In this document: positions 1-8,655 of the stretch, one piece after another
How positions within the stretch are numbered: position 1 is the first letter of the stretch
Layout: each line of letters opens with the position of its first letter
Assembly: GCF_019711195.1 (NCBI RefSeq)
Contig: NZ_CP081299.1
Location: 7,164,501-7,228,500, forward strand
DNA: 64,000 nt
Source: Dyadobacter sp. NIV53
GTDB lineage: Bacteria > Bacteroidota > Bacteroidia > Cytophagales > Spirosomataceae
Reading direction: 5' to 3'
Program-made: the position numbers and the translations under genes
The notes under the pieces: model-generated
What the model saw: the letters and a program-made list of their open reading frames with translations, nothing else
What the model was told of the DNA's origin: nothing
The model's database searches: none

Positions 1-1
1 T

Positions 2-235
2 GACGAATTGGCGCAGAAGTTAACTGCCATTCTTAAAAATCTTCCTAAACGACAGTTAGAAGCCATTACTTTAAGATATTACGAGAATTTCAGCATTGAT
101 GAAATTGCTGCTATCATGGATGTTTCCGAAAAAACGGTCCGTAATACCTTACACAATTCCCTCACTTTGCTTCGGAAGAATTCAAATCTCTTCTACTCGC
201 TGATCAAACTGGCACTGGTTTACTTTTGGCAATAA
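2..235 (+). CDS. ECF RNA polymerase sigma factor, C-terminal part (5' end outside window)
   Basis: The reading frame is open from the window edge, so only about 77 C-terminal residues are seen. They match sigma-70 region 4 of ECF factors: a helix with LPKRQLEAITLRYYENFS, then the helix-turn-helix IDEIAAIMDVSEKTVRNTLHNSLTLLRK that binds the -35 element. The next gene is a FecR-type anti-sigma factor and after it a SusC with an STN domain, the usual order of a trans-envelope signalling system. Inference: this factor switches on the downstream glycan-use operon when the SusC receptor binds its ligand. Confidence 0.88.
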   Translation, partial: DELAQKLTAILKNLPKRQLEAITLRYYENFSIDEIAAIMDVSEKTVRNTLHNSLTLLRKNSNLFYSLIKLALVYFWQ

Positions 236-376
236 ACGACTCTTTGTTCTGGTTATTAAATTTACATAAGACCTCCGCTTTCGAGGGTCAGCTTTTGGCT
301 TTTTAGTGGTCAAAAAATGCCTGCCTCACATTAAACTGATTGCCGATAGCTGATTGCCGAAAGCCCAAAAAAGTGA

Positions 377-1591
377 TTGATAAATGAACTATTAGTTTTT
401 TTGAAAAAAATATTAAAATTCTTTGGGTCAAATGGGTTAAAGCCTCCTTTGTATATATATAATGCAAAAGGAGTTGATACTAACCATCAGGCTTTGAAAA
501 ATTATAACGATTATAACACGGAAGATTTTTTTCAGGACGAGCGTTTTCGCAAATGGATGATATCCGGCGGAAATGAGGAATCCTTGTTCTGGGAAAATTT
601 CAATAAACAGTATCCGGAGAAGTCGAACGACCTTCGCCTTGCGAAAAATTTATTTAACTCATTGCACCAGCTTCAGGCGGTACCGGATGGAGAGATAAAA
701 GCAAGGATCTGGAATAATGTTGAACAGGTCGTCGAGGATTCGGATGTTGGAAACGAGACGAACCGCCCCGTTCGTCCTTTGTATAGATGGTGGTGGATGG
801 CCGCTGCAACATTACTTATTGCGGGCGGACTGGCCTGGAACCTTCGGTCGGCGTTTATGGGTGCCCCGTTAGAGTATAAGAAACAGGTCAGTCTGGCGAA
901 AACAACGTTACAGGAAACTGTGAATAATACCCGGACAGAGCAAACTGTTTTACTCATGGATGGTTCTTCCGTAAAATTGAAACCTGGAAGTAAATTGAGT
1001 TACTCCGATTTTTCTGAAAAGCAAAGAGTCGTTTATTTAGATGGAGAAGGGTATTTTGATGTGACAAAAGATAAGTCAAAGCCATTTATAGTTTATGCCG
1101 GTCACATTGTCGTTCAGGTTGTTGGTACAAGTTTCAAAGTGGTTTCCAGGACAGGTAATACGAAAAGTAATGTCTCTGTAATGTCCGGAAAAGTGAAGGT
1201 ATTTTCTGCCGGGAAAATGCATGAAGTCGATAGCCAGAAGGAAGATCAGGCTGTATACCTGACTCCTAATCAGCAGGTTGCTTTTGATGCAAATACTAAT
1301 GTTTTTGAAAAAGGGCTTGTTGCAGAACCTGTTCAGGTAGCTAAAACCGGAGGTGCAGAGGAATTTTATTTTACCAATACTTCCGTAAACGAAATTCTCA
1401 GGGAGCTTGAAACGGCCTACGGAGTAAAGATGCGCTTTAACAATACATCATTAGAATCCTGCAAAGTTACTGCTCCTTTAGGCGACCTGCCGTTATTCCG
1501 GAAACTGGATATTATATGCCAGACTATCGGTGCAACTTATGAAGTGTTTGGGACAGAAATTGTGATCTCCGGAGGGAGCTGTGATCTTTAA
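377..1591 (+). CDS. FecR family anti-sigma factor
   Basis: Inner-membrane regulator that holds the ECF sigma factor and senses the outer-membrane receptor from the periplasm. The order is a cytoplasmic N-terminus (DERFRKWMISGGNEESLFWENF, the usual anti-sigma segment), one membrane helix near residues 138-158 (WWWMAAATLLIAGG), a FecR domain around 180-290 (VLLMDGSSVKLKPGSKLSY, GEGYFDVTKDKSKPF), and a C-terminal DUF4974-like domain (NEILRELETAYGVKMRF). The TTG start at 377 adds an unusual 39-residue leader. A TTG at 494, giving MKNYNDYNTEDFF, would produce an N-terminus of more usual type and is a serious alternative. Family call is secure; start is not. Confidence 0.87.
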   Translation: MINELLVFLKKILKFFGSNGLKPPLYIYNAKGVDTNHQALKNYNDYNTEDFFQDERFRKWMISGGNEESLFWENFNKQYPEKSNDLRLAKNLFNSLHQLQAVPDGEIKARIWNNVEQVVEDSDVGNETNRPVRPLYRWWWMAAATLLIAGGLAWNLRSAFMGAPLEYKKQVSLAKTTLQETVNNTRTEQTVLLMDGSSVKLKPGSKLSYSDFSEKQRVVYLDGEGYFDVTKDKSKPFIVYAGHIVVQVVGTSFKVVSRTGNTKSNVSVMSGKVKVFSAGKMHEVDSQKEDQAVYLTPNQQVAFDANTNVFEKGLVAEPVQVAKTGGAEEFYFTNTSVNEILRELETAYGVKMRFNNTSLESCKVTAPLGDLPLFRKLDIICQTIGATYEVFGTEIVISGGSCDL

Positions 1592-1650
1592 ATATTCTAT
1601 AACTTAAATATGAAATGTATGATTAGAAATTGACCTGAAAACAAAAAAAA

Positions 1651-1674
1651 CTGAAAGCGCGGCCACGCTTCCAG
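1651..1674 (+). terminator. Hairpin between fecR and susC
   Basis: CTGAAAGCG and CGCTTCCAG form a 9-bp arm pair with one mismatch around a 6-base loop, 60 bases after the FecR stop. There is no clear T-run, so it may be a weak terminator or an mRNA processing signal separating the regulator from the susC transcript. Confidence 0.3.
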
Positions 1675-1780
1675 TCTAAAAATCTCCCACGAAATCGATT
1701 GAACGATATTCCTGCGCTAACAGGAAGAGGGAATTGTATGTCCTATTTTAAACGCATTAAAACAAAACACGAGTAAAATT

Positions 1781-4700
1781 ATGGAAAAGTTTTTCAATAC
1801 TGGTCCTAAAACAGTGCTTATAATGAAATTATTAGGTGTTCCTCTTGTAATTATTCTCATGCTTGCAACGCTCGGTTTTGCAAAAGACGGGAACGCGCAG
1901 GACCTGATGAAGAGAACCGTTACGATTCACTTTAATAACAAGGAAATTGTTAAAGTTCTGACAACAATTGGCCATAAGGCTAATGTGAAATTTACGTATT
2001 TACCGGGCATATTTCCGGCTGAAACGAAGGTTACAATGGACTTCAAAAATGAACCATTGGAAAATGTTCTCCACCAGATACTTACACCTTATAATGTTGG
2101 TTATCAAACAAGTGGAGAATTTATTATACTTAAAAAATTGAATCCTACTCCAAAATCTTCCATGTCGGATGGCAGAAACGATGTGCCGAGGATAATGGAT
2201 GAAATTACCATAACCGGAAAAGTAACCGACGAAAAGGGTGAAAGCCTGCCTGGTGTGAGCATCATTCTGAAAGGCACACAGCGCGGAACAGTGACTGATA
2301 TAGAAGGTGCATATTCATTTAATGTTCCGGACAAAGGAGCAGTTTTGGTATTCAGTTATGTGGGTTATCTGCAAAAGGAAATTCAGGTAGGTAACCAGAC
2401 GAATATTGCTACCCAGTTACTTGTTGACAATAAAACACTTGAAGAAGTAGTGGTTGTAGGATATGGTACTGTGAAAAAGGCGGATGTCACAGGCGCTATT
2501 GCGTCGGTGGACGGAACCCGGATTGCAAGAGCCGCAACGCCGGATGCAACGGGGGCTTTACAGGGAACGATGCCTGGGGTTGTGGTGGTGAAAAATGTAG
2601 GGAAGCCAGGTAGCGGTTACAATATCAATATCCGTGGTGTCAGCTCGATCGGCGGGTCAAATTCACCCTTATTTGTCATCGACGGAATTCCTTCCACGGC
2701 TGGTATCAATGAACTGAACCCGGCAGATATTGAGAAAATTGATATTTTGAAAGATGCATCAGCAACTGCCATTTACGGTTCGAGAGGCGCGAAAGGTGTT
2801 GTGATCGTAACTACAAAAAGAGGAAAATCAGGTAAAACGACTATTTCCTATGATGCGTATGCAGGTGTGAGAACGCCCACGCATTTGCCTGATATGTTTG
2901 ACGGAAATGAATATGTTGCGTTTCGTACTGAAATGTTCAAAGCACAAGGCAAAGACATTTCCAGGACCAATACCACATTTTTCACACCCGAACAATGGAA
3001 AAATATTGACGAAGGGAAGTTCACCGACTGGCCCAAACTTATATTGAAAAATGGCTTGCAGATGAACCACAATCTCACGGCCAGTGGCGGAGACGATAAA
3101 ACACGATTTGCGATCAGCGCCGGTTTGCTTTTGGAAGATGGCAACGTGAAACCTGAGCAATTCAAGCGTTATACTTTACGGGGGAATATTGATCGCCAGA
3201 TTACAGCGAAGTGGAAAGTAGGATTAAATATTTATTTTTCTCAAAATCTTACAAACCAGGGAAGTTCAGAGGCTTTGAGATCGGCTTACCGCTTGCCGCC
3301 TATGGCTTATCCGTATAACGAAACAGGCGCTCCGGCATTCCGTGTATATGGCACGAATTCAGTCACAAATCCACTTTTTGATCAGGATAACGAAATTCGC
3401 CAGAGCCGGAATTCAAGAACTTTTGGCAATATCTATGTGCAGTTTGAACCCATCAAATACTTTACTTTAAAGTCGACGATTTCGCCTAATTATTCAGCTG
3501 AAAGAAGCGGATTTTACTTTGGGCCACTTACAAAACAAAGCCTTGGCGGTTCTGTTCCTACGCAGGGATCCAATTCCAGCAAAGAACAATTGACCTGGGT
3601 TTGGGATAATCAGGCTACCTATGAGCGGCAATTCGGGTTACACAAATTGACGGCTACCGCTGTACAAAGTATGCAGAAGGATCGTCTTGAAAGCAGTACC
3701 ATTACAGTCGACGGGTTGCCTTACAAATCATTATGGTACAATCTGTCAACAGGTGGCCGGGTTTTGGGATACGGTTCAAATTATACAAAGTCGACCCTGG
3801 CTTCGGCAATGGGCAGGGTTAATTATAGCTATAAAGACAAATATTTGTTGACCGCAACGGGTCGCTGGGACGGATCATCCAGGCTTGCAGAAGGCAATCA
3901 GTGGGGCTTTTTCCCATCAGCATCGGTGGCATGGAGAATCTCCGAAGAGCAATTTATCAAGACGATTTCTGCTATTAACGATCTTAAACTACGTGTAAGT
4001 TACGGCGTTACGGGAAATGACAGAGTTGAACCCTATTCTACCCAGGCAACACTGACGCAAACGTTTTATGATTTTGGAGGCACTTTCGCACAAGGTTATG
4101 CTCCGAACCAGCTTCCGAATAAAAACCTGACCTGGGAAACCACACATGAAATTAATGTGGGTCTGGATTTTGGTCTTTTGGGTAACCGTGTTTCAGGAAG
4201 TATTGACGTGTATAACAGGCTGATCGACAACATTCTTTTGAGTCGTCAGCTACCAGCTCCATCCGGATTTAGTTCTATTACCGATAATGTGGGAAAACTG
4301 AAAAACAGCGGTGTTGAAGTGGGATTGAGCACGATCAATGTGCGTGCAGGAAAATTTATGTGGAAAACAGATTTTGTCTTCGATAAAAACAAAAATGAGA
4401 TCCTTGAACTGAATGGTGGGAAAAAAGATGATGTCGGCAACAAATGGTTTATCGGGCAGCCGGTTCAGGTCAATTATGATTACGTTTCTGACGGAATCTG
4501 GCAGCAGAATCAAATAGATGAGGCAAAAAAATACAACCAGACTCCGGGACAAATCCGGGTGAAGGATCTGGATGGCAACGGCGTGATCAACGCTACGGAT
4601 CGTCAGATTATTGGTAAGCGCGTTCCAAGCTGGACAGGTTCGTTTTCAAACACATTCCGTTATGGTAATTTGGATCTGTATGTGCAGGTTTACACCCGCC

Positions 4701-5083
4701 GTGGAGAGCAGTTTGTCAGTTCGTTCGATGCGACTTTGATGAACTATAACCAGGATTACAACCAGGTAAAGGTCGATTACTGGACAGCCAGCAACCCTTC
4801 GCAGACACACTTCCAGCCGGGAAATCCTGGTCCGTATACAGTGATCCCAACTTACCGGAAGGTTGATTTTACAAGAGTCAGTAACATCACATTGGGTTAT
4901 AATCTGCCAAATAGTCTGGTTAAGAAGTTCAATATCAGCAATCTGCGATTCTATGCCACGGCTACCAATCCTTTCCTGTTCACCAAATACGAAGGATTTG
5001 ACCCGGAATGGCCTGCGACCAATACGTACGGAACGGCCGTGAGTACATCTTCATACCTGTTTGGAATCAACCTTGCATTTTAA
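1781..5083 (+). CDS. SusC/RagA-family TonB-dependent outer-membrane receptor with STN domain
   Basis: Outer-membrane beta-barrel that imports oligosaccharides with energy from TonB. A signal peptide (residues 14-40, ending FAKDGNAQ) is followed by an STN domain (about 45-120, TVTIHFNNKEIVKVLTTIG), a carboxypeptidase-regulatory-like domain (about 143-205, GKVTDEKGESLPGVSIILKG), a plug with FVIDGIPST and KDASATAIYGSRGAKGV (about 230-355), and a barrel ending in the aromatic SSYLFGINLAF. At 1100 residues the length is normal for the STN-bearing class. The STN domain is the piece that talks to FecR, so this receptor likely also senses substrate. The SusD partner starts 13 bases after its stop. 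Confidence 0.96.
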   Translation: MEKFFNTGPKTVLIMKLLGVPLVIILMLATLGFAKDGNAQDLMKRTVTIHFNNKEIVKVLTTIGHKANVKFTYLPGIFPAETKVTMDFKNEPLENVLHQILTPYNVGYQTSGEFIILKKLNPTPKSSMSDGRNDVPRIMDEITITGKVTDEKGESLPGVSIILKGTQRGTVTDIEGAYSFNVPDKGAVLVFSYVGYLQKEIQVGNQTNIATQLLVDNKTLEEVVVVGYGTVKKADVTGAIASVDGTRIARAATPDATGALQGTMPGVVVVKNVGKPGSGYNINIRGVSSIGGSNSPLFVIDGIPSTAGINELNPADIEKIDILKDASATAIYGSRGAKGVVIVTTKRGKSGKTTISYDAYAGVRTPTHLPDMFDGNEYVAFRTEMFKAQGKDISRTNTTFFTPEQWKNIDEGKFTDWPKLILKNGLQMNHNLTASGGDDKTRFAISAGLLLEDGNVKPEQFKRYTLRGNIDRQITAKWKVGLNIYFSQNLTNQGSSEALRSAYRLPPMAYPYNETGAPAFRVYGTNSVTNPLFDQDNEIRQSRNSRTFGNIYVQFEPIKYFTLKSTISPNYSAERSGFYFGPLTKQSLGGSVPTQGSNSSKEQLTWVWDNQATYERQFGLHKLTATAVQSMQKDRLESSTITVDGLPYKSLWYNLSTGGRVLGYGSNYTKSTLASAMGRVNYSYKDKYLLTATGRWDGSSRLAEGNQWGFFPSASVAWRISEEQFIKTISAINDLKLRVSYGVTGNDRVEPYSTQATLTQTFYDFGGTFAQGYAPNQLPNKNLTWETTHEINVGLDFGLLGNRVSGSIDVYNRLIDNILLSRQLPAPSGFSSITDNVGKLKNSGVEVGLSTINVRAGKFMWKTDFVFDKNKNEILELNGGKKDDVGNKWFIGQPVQVNYDYVSDGIWQQNQIDEAKKYNQTPGQIRVKDLDGNGVINATDRQIIGKRVPSWTGSFSNTFRYGNLDLYVQVYTRRGEQFVSSFDATLMNYNQDYNQVKVDYWTASNPSQTHFQPGNPGPYTVIPTYRKVDFTRVSNITLGYNLPNSLVKKFNISNLRFYATATNPFLFTKYEGFDPEWPATNTYGTAVSTSSYLFGINLAF

Positions 5084-5096
5084 TCCATAGCAACCG

Positions 5097-6794
5097 ATGA
5101 AAAAGATATTTTATACATTAATAATAGCCGCAGCAGTAGGACTGGCATCTTGCAACGAGTTTTTGACAGAAGAAAACATAAGTGGCGTAACCAGTGAAAA
5201 CTTTTATGTGGATGCAGCCGGATACGAAAAACTCGTTAACTCGTGCTATTCATCCCTTCGTGACATTTACAAAACAGATCCAAAACTTTTTGCCTGGGGA
5301 ACCGATACGGAAACCCGAGGAGAAATCGAATCCGTAAGCGGAACAGTGGGAGACCGGGTTGTGCGCGCCACACAGCTGAACGAATACAAAACTCTGTCTT
5401 CGGACAACTCAGGTGTCAACGAGATTTTTTCCGCACTTTATGCCGGGATTCAAAGATGTAACACGGCTATAAACAGGGCAAACGGCATCCCGGGTTTGGC
5501 GGAAGCGACTAAAAATAAACGTGTTGCCGAAGTACGTTTTATCCGGGCCTATTTCTATTATTTGCTGGTAGAAAACTTTGGAGGCATTCCTATTGTGGAG
5601 GATGAAATCAATACACCGGTTACGCATTTTGTACCCAATTCTGAGCAGGAAGTGTATGATTTTATTGTTCAGGATCTGAATGCATCAGCGGGCACTGTGG
5701 ATGCAACGACCACAGAATTCGGAAGAATTACGCAAGGTGCCGTAAAACATTTGTTGTCTCTGATCCATTTGACGCGCGGCTATAAAACATTTGCAGCAGG
5801 TGATGATTTTGCAAAATCTGCCCAGTATGCCGAGGAAGTAATTGCGGGTGGGACTTACAGTCTGCTTCCTTCTTTTGCCGATGTGTTCAAGTCTACAAAT
5901 CAGAAAAACAGCGAGATTATTTTCTCGATTCAGTTTGACCCAACAAGTCTGGAAAACAAAGTAGTAGGTCATGGTCAGAACCTTTTCTTTGGCTGGCGGA
6001 TATTCCGCGAACCCGGATTTTACGATGGGGAATATGCAGTATATAGCAGAAGGACCAGCGATTTTATGCCAACCCAGTTTCTTTACACCCTATACAACAC
6101 GGCAAAAGACACACGTTATGACGGTACTTTTTTAAGTCAGTTTTATGCCGTGCGGGATGACAAACTTGGTGCTAATGATATTAAAAAAGGGGACCTCCGG
6201 TTTTACTTCCCATATCCCGACCGTCCTTTTACAGCCCAGGATTCGGTTGCTTTGAAAGCTGCAAATCCCAATGTTGAAATCGTGCGATTTGAAAGATGGA
6301 AACAGGATTTCCAGGGAATAGGCGGGGCATTGAAATTCCCGATGATCAACAAATTCTTCGATCCGCTGGCCAGTTTTCCCAACAATAACGAGGTCGGTTA
6401 CAGCTCAACCCGCGATGTCTTTTTGTTCCGTTTCGCTGAAACTTACCTGCTGGCTGCCGAAGCTTATTTCAAGTTGGGGCAATTGGATAAAGCAGCTGAA
6501 AAAATCAATGTTGTCCGCAAACGTGCTGCCGCAGCAGGACAGAGTCTGGACATTACAGCAGCGGAAGTAACGATCGATTTTATTTTGGACGAACGCGCAA
6601 GAGAGCTGGCAGGTGAATACAAACGCTGGCTGGATCTGAAACGTACCCGCAAACTGGGCCGCGCTTTTGAACATAATATCCTGACAAAACTTGCCAATCC
6701 GGGCGGCGTAATCGACAAATATTACCTAAGGCCAATTCCTCAGACGGTCATTGACAGGGATACAGAAGGATATCCGCAGAATCCGAGTTATTGA
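5097..6794 (+). CDS. RagB/SusD-family nutrient-binding lipoprotein
   Basis: Surface lipoprotein that caps the SusC barrel and captures glycan. The N-terminus has a lipoprotein signal (VGLASCNEF, lipid on the Cys), followed by the SusD pattern of TPR-like helices: YEKLVNSCYSSLRDIY, AEVRFIRAYFYYLLVENFGGIPIV, and near the C-terminus LFRFAETYLLAAEAYFKLG and LDERARELAGEYKRWLDLKR, with the closing YYLRPIPQTVIDRD...YPQNPSY. At 565 residues it has the usual length. It is co-transcribed with the receptor gene just upstream. Confidence 0.96.
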   Translation: MKKIFYTLIIAAAVGLASCNEFLTEENISGVTSENFYVDAAGYEKLVNSCYSSLRDIYKTDPKLFAWGTDTETRGEIESVSGTVGDRVVRATQLNEYKTLSSDNSGVNEIFSALYAGIQRCNTAINRANGIPGLAEATKNKRVAEVRFIRAYFYYLLVENFGGIPIVEDEINTPVTHFVPNSEQEVYDFIVQDLNASAGTVDATTTEFGRITQGAVKHLLSLIHLTRGYKTFAAGDDFAKSAQYAEEVIAGGTYSLLPSFADVFKSTNQKNSEIIFSIQFDPTSLENKVVGHGQNLFFGWRIFREPGFYDGEYAVYSRRTSDFMPTQFLYTLYNTAKDTRYDGTFLSQFYAVRDDKLGANDIKKGDLRFYFPYPDRPFTAQDSVALKAANPNVEIVRFERWKQDFQGIGGALKFPMINKFFDPLASFPNNNEVGYSSTRDVFLFRFAETYLLAAEAYFKLGQLDKAAEKINVVRKRAAAAGQSLDITAAEVTIDFILDERARELAGEYKRWLDLKRTRKLGRAFEHNILTKLANPGGVIDKYYLRPIPQTVIDRDTEGYPQNPSY

Positions 6795-6811
6795 AGTTAA
6801 ATGATATTTTG

Positions 6812-6841
6812 CTGTCACCCAGAGCCTGTTCTGGGTGACAG
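6812..6841 (+). terminator. Perfect 12-bp hairpin after susD
   Basis: CTGTCACCCAGA (6812-6823) and TCTGGGTGACAG (6830-6841) pair perfectly around a 6-base loop, 17 bases after the SusD stop. No T-run follows, so it may act as an mRNA stabiliser that raises susCD expression over the enzyme genes, or as a leaky terminator. The same bases can be read as open frame into the next gene, which argues for starting that gene at 6894 rather than 6801. Confidence 0.55.
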
Positions 6842-6893
6842 TAATGGAACGAAAAAAGCGCTCTGGTTTACAACCCTAAATTTATTTTCATTA

Positions 6894-7907
6894 ATGAAAG
6901 CCCTAGTGAAGTTCTTCTTGTGTTTCCTGATTTTGTTAACGCATGAAACTTCATATGCCCAAACAAAACCAATTTTGGCCGATGAAAAGCCTTCAGAAGA
7001 AAGTTATATCAAATTTGACGATACCAGAAACATTACCTGGCCAGCCGATTTTAAAGTCGTTGAAAATGTTTCCGGAATGGATCAGAGCGTTCAAAAATCT
7101 TACTTCTACAAAACAAAATCGGCTGAACCAAAACCGCTGATTGTTTCACTGCACACGTGGAGTGGGGATTACACACAGAAAGATGACGTTGCAGCGATAT
7201 GCAAAGAGAAAGACGTAAACTACATTCATCCTGATTTTCGTGGTGCCAATGTAATTACCAGCGCTTGTTGTAGTGAACTGGCATTAGCGGATATTGATGA
7301 TGCGATCAGCTACGCAATCAAAAATGCCAAAGTTGACACTGCGAAAATATATGTCATTGGCGTAAGCGGTGGCGGTTATGCGACGCTTGCCACTTTTATG
7401 AAATCAAAACATCGTATCAGGAAGTTTTCGGTATGGGCTTCGATTTCCGATTTGACGGCGTGGTATCATGAAAGCACAATATTGGGAAATAAATACGCAA
7501 AAAACATTTTAAATTGCACGGGTTCTCAAAGTGAGTTGAATGTAAAAAATGCCCGGTACAAATCACCTTTGTATATGCCTGGCCCTGGCAAAAACCGGGA
7601 GGGTGCAACACTGTATATTTTCGCAGGCATTTATGATGGCATTCAGGGCAGTGTACCTATTACGCACTCCATTAATTTTTACAATAAGCTTTTAACTGAC
7701 TTGTCCGTGGCTGACAAATCCCAATATGTTTCGGATGCTGAAAAACTGAATCTGCTTGAATTTCGGCGTCCGTTGGGAGCACTGGGGACAATAGGTGGTA
7801 GAAAAATTTGTCTGCAAAAAGAATACGAAAATTTTAAACTAACCATTTTTGAAGGCAATCACGAAATGCTTTCAACCTTCGCTGTCGAGCAATTATTGGA
7901 TCAGTAA
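6894..7907 (+). CDS. Secreted alpha/beta hydrolase (prolyl-oligopeptidase/esterase-like)
   Basis: Serine hydrolase of the alpha/beta fold, probably a carbohydrate esterase in this setting. The start at 6894 gives a clean signal peptide (MKALVKFFLCFLILLTHETSYA) and sits after the hairpin; the frame stays open upstream to 6801. Visible motifs are the strand-turn around PLIVSLHTWSGDY (oxyanion side), the nucleophile elbow VIGVSGGGYATLA and a late GNHEML that may supply the catalytic His. It lies in the PUL between susD and an SGNH esterase, so acyl groups on the glycan are the likely substrate. The exact family is not recognised. Confidence 0.75.
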   Translation: MKALVKFFLCFLILLTHETSYAQTKPILADEKPSEESYIKFDDTRNITWPADFKVVENVSGMDQSVQKSYFYKTKSAEPKPLIVSLHTWSGDYTQKDDVAAICKEKDVNYIHPDFRGANVITSACCSELALADIDDAISYAIKNAKVDTAKIYVIGVSGGGYATLATFMKSKHRIRKFSVWASISDLTAWYHESTILGNKYAKNILNCTGSQSELNVKNARYKSPLYMPGPGKNREGATLYIFAGIYDGIQGSVPITHSINFYNKLLTDLSVADKSQYVSDAEKLNLLEFRRPLGALGTIGGRKICLQKEYENFKLTIFEGNHEMLSTFAVEQLLDQ

Positions 7908-7954
7908 GTTTCGGACAATGAGTGTATTATAAGACAAAATTATTTGTTAAGTAA

Positions 7955-8641
7955 ATGATAACCAGATACATATTTATACTTTTCTTTTTGATTTCAAGCC
8001 ACTTGCCGGCTCAGTCTGTAAACCCAACTTCGGTAAAGCCGAATATTTTTACTTTGGGTGATAGCAACGGCACTTATCCGCACAGCTGGCCTCAGCAGCT
8101 GGCTTCGGCCATTCCCGGTGCACAGGTTTTTAACATCAGCAAAAGTGGAAGGACAATTGGTTTTCTCAATTTGGGTGATAGTACTTTAAATTCCCTTTTT
8201 GTAATAGACCAAAATCTTAAAAAAGCAGCTGAATTTACCGGAGAGCGACCGTACGATTTTGTGATTTTGGAGCTCGGTACAAATGACGCCAAAAACGTTT
8301 TCGCCGCCTTGCAACATGAAGTCTCTTTGAACTTGGAAAAGCTCGTAACGAAAATCAAAAACAGTCCATATCCGGTGATCAGCAAGGCGAAAATCATCAT
8401 TATTTCGCCACCGCCATATGGTTCAAAAGCGCTGGGCACGGATAAATATGCTGGTGGAGATGATCGCGTCAAACAAATGAGCACGGAATTCGAAAAAGTA
8501 GCACATCGTAATGGTTGTATTTTTATAAATGGCTATAAAACCATTGGGCATCATATAGAAACCATGACCACAGACGGGCTTCACCTGGATTCTGCCGGTT
8601 CAAGGGCATTAATTGAACCCATTCTTAATATCATTTATTAG
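7955..8641 (+). CDS. SGNH/GDSL hydrolase (acetylesterase-like)
   Basis: Secreted esterase, expected to strip acetyl or other acyl groups from the polysaccharide. A signal peptide (IFILFFLISSHLPAQS) precedes block I TLGDSNGTY with the nucleophile Ser, block II SGRTIGF, block III ELGTNDAKN and block V DGLHLDSAG carrying the Asp-His pair. At 228 residues it is typical for rhamnogalacturonan-acetylesterase-like enzymes. The neighbouring GH28 gene starts 14 bases later and fits a pectin-type substrate. Confidence 0.88.
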   Translation: MITRYIFILFFLISSHLPAQSVNPTSVKPNIFTLGDSNGTYPHSWPQQLASAIPGAQVFNISKSGRTIGFLNLGDSTLNSLFVIDQNLKKAAEFTGERPYDFVILELGTNDAKNVFAALQHEVSLNLEKLVTKIKNSPYPVISKAKIIIISPPPYGSKALGTDKYAGGDDRVKQMSTEFEKVAHRNGCIFINGYKTIGHHIETMTTDGLHLDSAGSRALIEPILNIIY

Positions 8642-8655
8642 TAAATTTTAACCAC

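Noticed and set aside
240..306. GACCTC/GAGGGTC stem after the sigma factor as terminator
   Set aside because: The stem is short and bulged and no T-run follows directly, so it is too weak to call.
2104..3165. Several long frames antisense to susC
   Set aside because: They are shadows of the codon pattern of a strong gene, without family features or start signals.
6801..6893. Upstream extension of the alpha/beta hydrolase frame
   Set aside because: It would translate the 12-bp hairpin and place the signal peptide inside the protein; the ATG at 6894 gives a proper leader.
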